A stretch of DNA of 64,000 bases from Liolophura sinensis (taxonomy: Eukaryota; Mollusca; Polyplacophora; Chitonida; Chitonidae): the NCBI RefSeq assembly GCF_032854445.1, contig NC_088307.1, positions 16,506,017 to 16,570,016 of the forward strand. Reading direction: 5' to 3'. Position 1 is the first letter of the stretch; each line of letters opens with the position of its first letter. The notes beneath the pieces are model-generated. The model saw nothing but the letters and a program-made list of their open reading frames with translations, was not told where the DNA came from and did not search any database. Position numbers and translations under genes: made by a program. Below, in pieces: positions 59,776 through 64,000 of the stretch.

Positions 59776-61887
59776 ATTTTAGCCATACTTCCGTACTCCT
59801 AATATAGCAAGTTTCAACAAATGCAATTAAACTCCACACTTGTCACATTTTAACGTCTGCCTAGGTTTCACCAGCTGCAAATTTTTGTCCACACGTCCTT
59901 ACTCCTCACAATGGACGTCGGCCATATGAAAAAAGAACGTTTACAAAAATAAAAACCAAAATAATTATCTCAGTGAAGCTTTTCTCAACAATGTCTTTTT
60001 CAGTCGATTTCATACTTGAAGACAAAATGAACATCTGCATGAGTATCGAAAAGATGTGGATGCATATCAGGCCATGATGACGTCACAAACGTCACAAACG
60101 AGCATTGCTGAGTTTACAACTAAACCTACATTCATCAAATCAAAGAAAGGTCCAGTCATAGTTTCCATGGGGGCTGAATTTTTACACAAAGGCCTACGAT
60201 CTTCATGTCATAGAAAGGGTATAGTAAGATTTTTAACGGGCACGAACTGACAAAAGGGTTTAATGACTGTAACTCAAATTATTATTTTCAAACTTCATTG
60301 CGTCAAAAGTGACATATGGCAGTTAAAAAGAACATTCTCCTGAAAACATGTCACTGTCACATCTATAGGCTAAATTTCTTTGGTGATTACGAAATCCACC
60401 AATACTGGAAACAAAGTGCTCGATCTTTTATGTGTAGTTCCACAATTTCTGCCTCGTTGTAACCGATAATTTTGATCTTTCTAACTCACTAAGACTAACT
60501 TTGTCTTTCACTTTATATTTAAACATACACGTTTTAGCTTTCGGTGAACTGACTCATAATGTGAATGAACAGTGTTGAAGACATGATGTAATTGTTTTTC
60601 TTAAAAAAAATGACAGCAGTCATTAATTACAGTTGTCCACATCGCACACACTTTGGCATACTAAACAACCTTTTTAGTCATAATTTGTGCATGTTTTTTT
60701 TTTCTCTTTTAAACATTGCTTTCTTGTGTGTCAAGACACAGCAGTTAACCCATCTATGAAATCCAGTTCGCCAGTGTGGCAAAATATGAGATAACATAGA
60801 ATGACAAACTTCAAGAGATTGAAACTTTTGGATATTACTACATTAAAATACAAATTATACCGTATATTCGTAAACATTTTTATTTTTGTGCACAATATAA
60901 GTAGATAATGCAGCACTTACAAGTTTTTAAAAAATGCTGTCCTTCAATAAAGAAAGGGAAAATTGCCGGATACGTAGAAAATGCTTGGCGCAAGACGCTA
61001 TAAAACAATGCAACCTTTCATAACGATGTTACTAGGATAATTGCAAAGAGGAAAATATCGATTGTGTGACCTTCTGTGGAAGATAATTTCACAGCCTGTA
61101 ATCTTAGAAACAAACACAGCGGTAGACAAGCGGAGAGCTATTCTCTACATGTAACATAAAACAACTACATACATCACAGGATTTATCACCAGGGAAAGCC
61201 GACACATGTCGCACAAACGTCGACATTCGAGAGCCTGTTTTCAGAAATTCTTTAGGTACACGACCTTTTAAACACCACGTGGTATCTATACCACAGAGAG
61301 TTCACGCTGCAAAATACCGGTTTAACGTGTCTAGATCGATTGTTTCAACGATGAAAGCGAAGACAGCATTTCGGTACTCAATGGATACTTTAATCAATTT
61401 ACTTCAAGTGAACGTAATCACGGTTATTGAACAAGGCACTGTTGGAACAATTCTTGCACTCAACGACTGCATGCATTGTATATTCTGTCTCAGCACTACT
61501 AACATGCCAGCAACTAGCAGTATTTGAACAGGAATAGTTCTTTTTGCTCTTTATTGTGGGACTCAACTTTGAAATGCGTACGCGTTGAAGCTTGTTGAGC
61601 GCGTATACAATGTATGTCGTTTTGTCTTTGTTTAAATACAAGACGGAAGACAATGCGAGAAACTATACATACTGTGATAACGGGAATCCAGATATCGATG
61701 AACGTTTATTCGTGTGTTTATTTCCTTAACAGTACAATACGGCTGTGGCACATAAAATCATCTCCCTTGATTTCCAGTTGTCATGTGTGGTTTCATTTGT
61801 TATATATTTCATACTTCTCGATTAAGCCATATCTAATTGTTGTTGGGTTTTTTTTACAACTTTACAATCCTGTCTATAGATCATTTC

Positions 61888-61923
61888 GGATATGTCGGAA
61901 TTGTTATTACTTCCGACATATCC
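61888..61923. repeat. Inverted repeat, 13 bp arms, 10 nt loop
   Basis: GGATATGTCGGAA at 61888-61900 and its exact reverse complement at 61911-61923. It sits right at the 5' edge of the SINE at 61925. Confidence 0.9.
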
Positions 61924-61924
61924 T

Positions 61925-62058
61925 TTTCCACGAATTGTCGTAGGTATCCGCCTGGCTCCACCGAGGTTCCTCCCTCCATAACGCCAGCCGCCGTCGTATA
62001 AATGAAATATTTTTGAGTATGGCGTAAAACACCAACCAAATAAATAAATAAATAAATA
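61925..62058 (+). mobile_element. SINE family A, 3' fragment
   Basis: GAATTGTCGTAGGTATCCGC to AACACCAACCAAATAAATAA. Confidence 0.85.
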
Positions 62059-63424
62059 TTCTTTGAATTATGCGACGATTTACATGTACATGACATGCTG
62101 GAAATTTTAGAAACCATGGAGCGAAGGACATTCAGCCATGTGGCTTCCTAAAAGGCTTCTTAATGAAACAGTTCTGTCGCTTGCTGGTGTTCCTGCATAT
62201 TTCGCATCCTTCAGGCAAGACGCTACTTCCTCATTTTAAAACACTGGTAATATGCAGAACTTCGTCAGCGACATCAATCACTCTATGCCACTGGTCTCCC
62301 ATAACCTGTGTTTTGGGCCCTTGATTTTCTTTGCCACTGCTCACGGTGGCTGAGGGGTTTTGGTGGAGGATTCTCGTGAGTGGAGTAATCCCATAGACGA
62401 TCAGTACATTAATGGCCGGCAAATGATTGGAGGGATGCATGCAATAGGGCCGCCCGTAGGGGTACGTGTTGTCAGATCTACCCACCGAATGCGCCATAAA
62501 TCGGCAGATATTCAATTTCACAGACATTGGACAAGGAATATGGACGCATTATCAAAAGGGGTGATCAAGTGTCGACGTTACCATGGTTACCAATTTAATT
62601 AACCTTGTTATCCACGTGAACTTGCACATAAACGTGATTTGACTTTAGCTAAAACAATTCAGCGTCTCTCGAGTCTTCGCTTAAGTTTCGTCTCTTTGTC
62701 TTAATGTCAGGGCCAAAAAGCGTCTGGATTTCAGCGTTTGGATTTTAAATCCTCGCCAGTATTCAGCGACAAAGCTCTGCATAGACTGTCAAACCACAAC
62801 CTTCAGTATTTGATTAAATTGATGGTAGAGATTTAGGCATCGATTTTTTAGGACAGACTAGGATTTTTCGTGAAGAAAAAAAGAAACCGTGCATGGCAGT
62901 ACTTAAATTAAGAGCAAATCATGGAATCCATGCTGCACAAATTCCCACACATGTCGGTATTTAAGCCATAATATCGACAGGAAATACTTTATATCCCCTT
63001 TCCTAAAGTAAGCCACCTGAGAAAAAACATCACCAAATTCTCATATCTGGATTATTCCACATTATCTCATCGTTTTGCTCTCATATTTGTTTAAATTTAT
63101 CGAGTTTTAAGCTTAGATATTGACACAAGATGCTGTGATAGTGTGATCTGGAATGACTGAACAGCGAAAGATTTTCTTTAAAAAATCACATTTCCCTGCC
63201 TAATCACATTTGTGTTAAGTTCTTGAAAAACAGATGCAAAGCGACAACCGATCACCAAAATAGCATTTCTTTAGCATATAGGTTGACTTTGTTGTAGACT
63301 GGGGATACCCTCTTTAAGCTACGCATTTGCGAGACTTACAGAGGGAAAACAGCCCCAAAAGTGTCGGATTTACCGCTGTTCACACGCGCATTAAAACGTC
63401 CCTAGCATAAGTCGATGTCCCAAA

Positions 63425-63830
63425 CTGAGTTAGACTGACAAAAGGCCGTATTTCACAGGCTAAGTGTGACCAGTAGTCAGAAATCACGCTGTCGTCGCTA
63501 ATCTGGTTTTACTCTATGCTGTAGGTCTACGTATATTCATCGTGTTGAATTATATATACGAACAGTTGCAATCACAACTTAACTGAAATACATATTTTGT
63601 TATTGACTGATATTCGAGCATGGTATACTGTTTGAATACTGATTTCACTCAGGAGCCTAGAGCATACCTGGCGTTTTTCCAACATCCATGAAAACTGTCG
63701 ACTTCTCTTTGCATGACTCCGTCCTATTCTTGTACTTTATATACTTTCTTAATTCTCATTCACTGACTACGAGTTTGAACCTTGATATGGAATTCATGAC
63801 TAGAATATCCACTGTCTGCCCGGCATCATT
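63425..63830 (+). repeat. Dispersed repeat family D, long copy
   Basis: AAAGGCCGTATTTCACAGGC, CACGCTGTCGTCGCTAATCT and GTATATTCATCGTGTTGAAT match 27735, 28570 and the reverse copies. TATACTTTCTTAATTCT matches 340-362. Confidence 0.5.
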
Positions 63831-64000
63831 GAAACTGATGACCGCTTCTCTCTTGTGTGTTACCGGCTTTATTTCCTATTTGTATAATTTCTTACATACC
63901 TTTGTCTTTGGGAGCTAGCGTTAAACGTTGTTTAGGACATGGATCTTGCGATTATCGACTTGGAACGCCCTTTACGGACTACGAATGGTATACAAATGTC

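Larger units (their letters stand above)
52481..64000. other. No coding exon identified (5' side of the alpha-arrestin)
   Basis: The missing first arrestin exon, with its YxPG(x)VxG-type strand, should lie here or beyond. I found no minus-strand frame showing it. The stretch carries SINEs A and B, tandem arrays and a moderately GC-rich unique block at 55560-55980. Confidence 0.5.

Noticed and set aside
1-64000. A new multi-gene system
   Set aside because: Only two unrelated, well-known gene families are supported; the remainder is repeats and non-coding DNA.

Overview
The window reads as a piece of a large, AT-rich, intron-rich animal genome. Coding exons are short, separated by long introns and bounded by GT-AG signals. 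There are no bacterial-style operons, and most of the DNA is dispersed repeats. The abundant tRNA-headed SINEs whose 3' end reads '...GGCGTAAAACACCAATCAAATAAATAAA', and a second SINE family ending '...GTTAAACCCCAAGCACTCACTC', suggest a lophotrochozoan, most likely a mollusc. That taxonomic call is inference.

Two protein-coding genes can be supported. (1) Positions 2651-10972 (+) hold a complete eight-exon arylsulfatase B-type sulfatase, about 503 aa. It has a signal peptide, the C-T-P-T-R formylglycine motif and all the expected metal and catalytic residues. Every junction is in phase; intron 6 appears to use a GC donor. A frameshifted extra copy of its exon 5, with flanking intron, lies at 547-640, so the locus has undergone partial duplication. 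(2) Positions 39474-52480 (-) hold five exons of an alpha-arrestin (ARRDC-type adaptor). They cover most of the N-terminal and all of the C-terminal arrestin domain; the first exon was not found.

Between and around the genes: introns 2 and 7 of the sulfatase carry minisatellites (48/96 bp and 39 bp units). The 3' flank holds a diverged tandem duplication (11.7-13.3 kb). At 13413-14582 sits a 1,170 bp deletion derivative of a MULE-type DNA transposon, with TIRs, an 8 bp target duplication and a FLYWCH-domain ORF fused to a transposase tail. From 14.7 kb to 39 kb I see SINEs (several with target-site duplications), an array of TAGCGCTA palindromes (19.0-19.4 kb), a perfect 22 bp-arm hairpin (21.7 kb), an (AT)n tract and no convincing gene. 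The right 11.5 kb holds the missing 5' side of the arrestin gene or intergenic DNA, with more SINEs and short tandem arrays.

The two genes are unrelated in function: a secreted or lysosomal glycosaminoglycan-type sulfatase and a cytoplasmic trafficking adaptor. Nothing here looks like a gene cluster or a new multi-gene system; the more unusual material is in the repeats and in the sulfatase gene structure.
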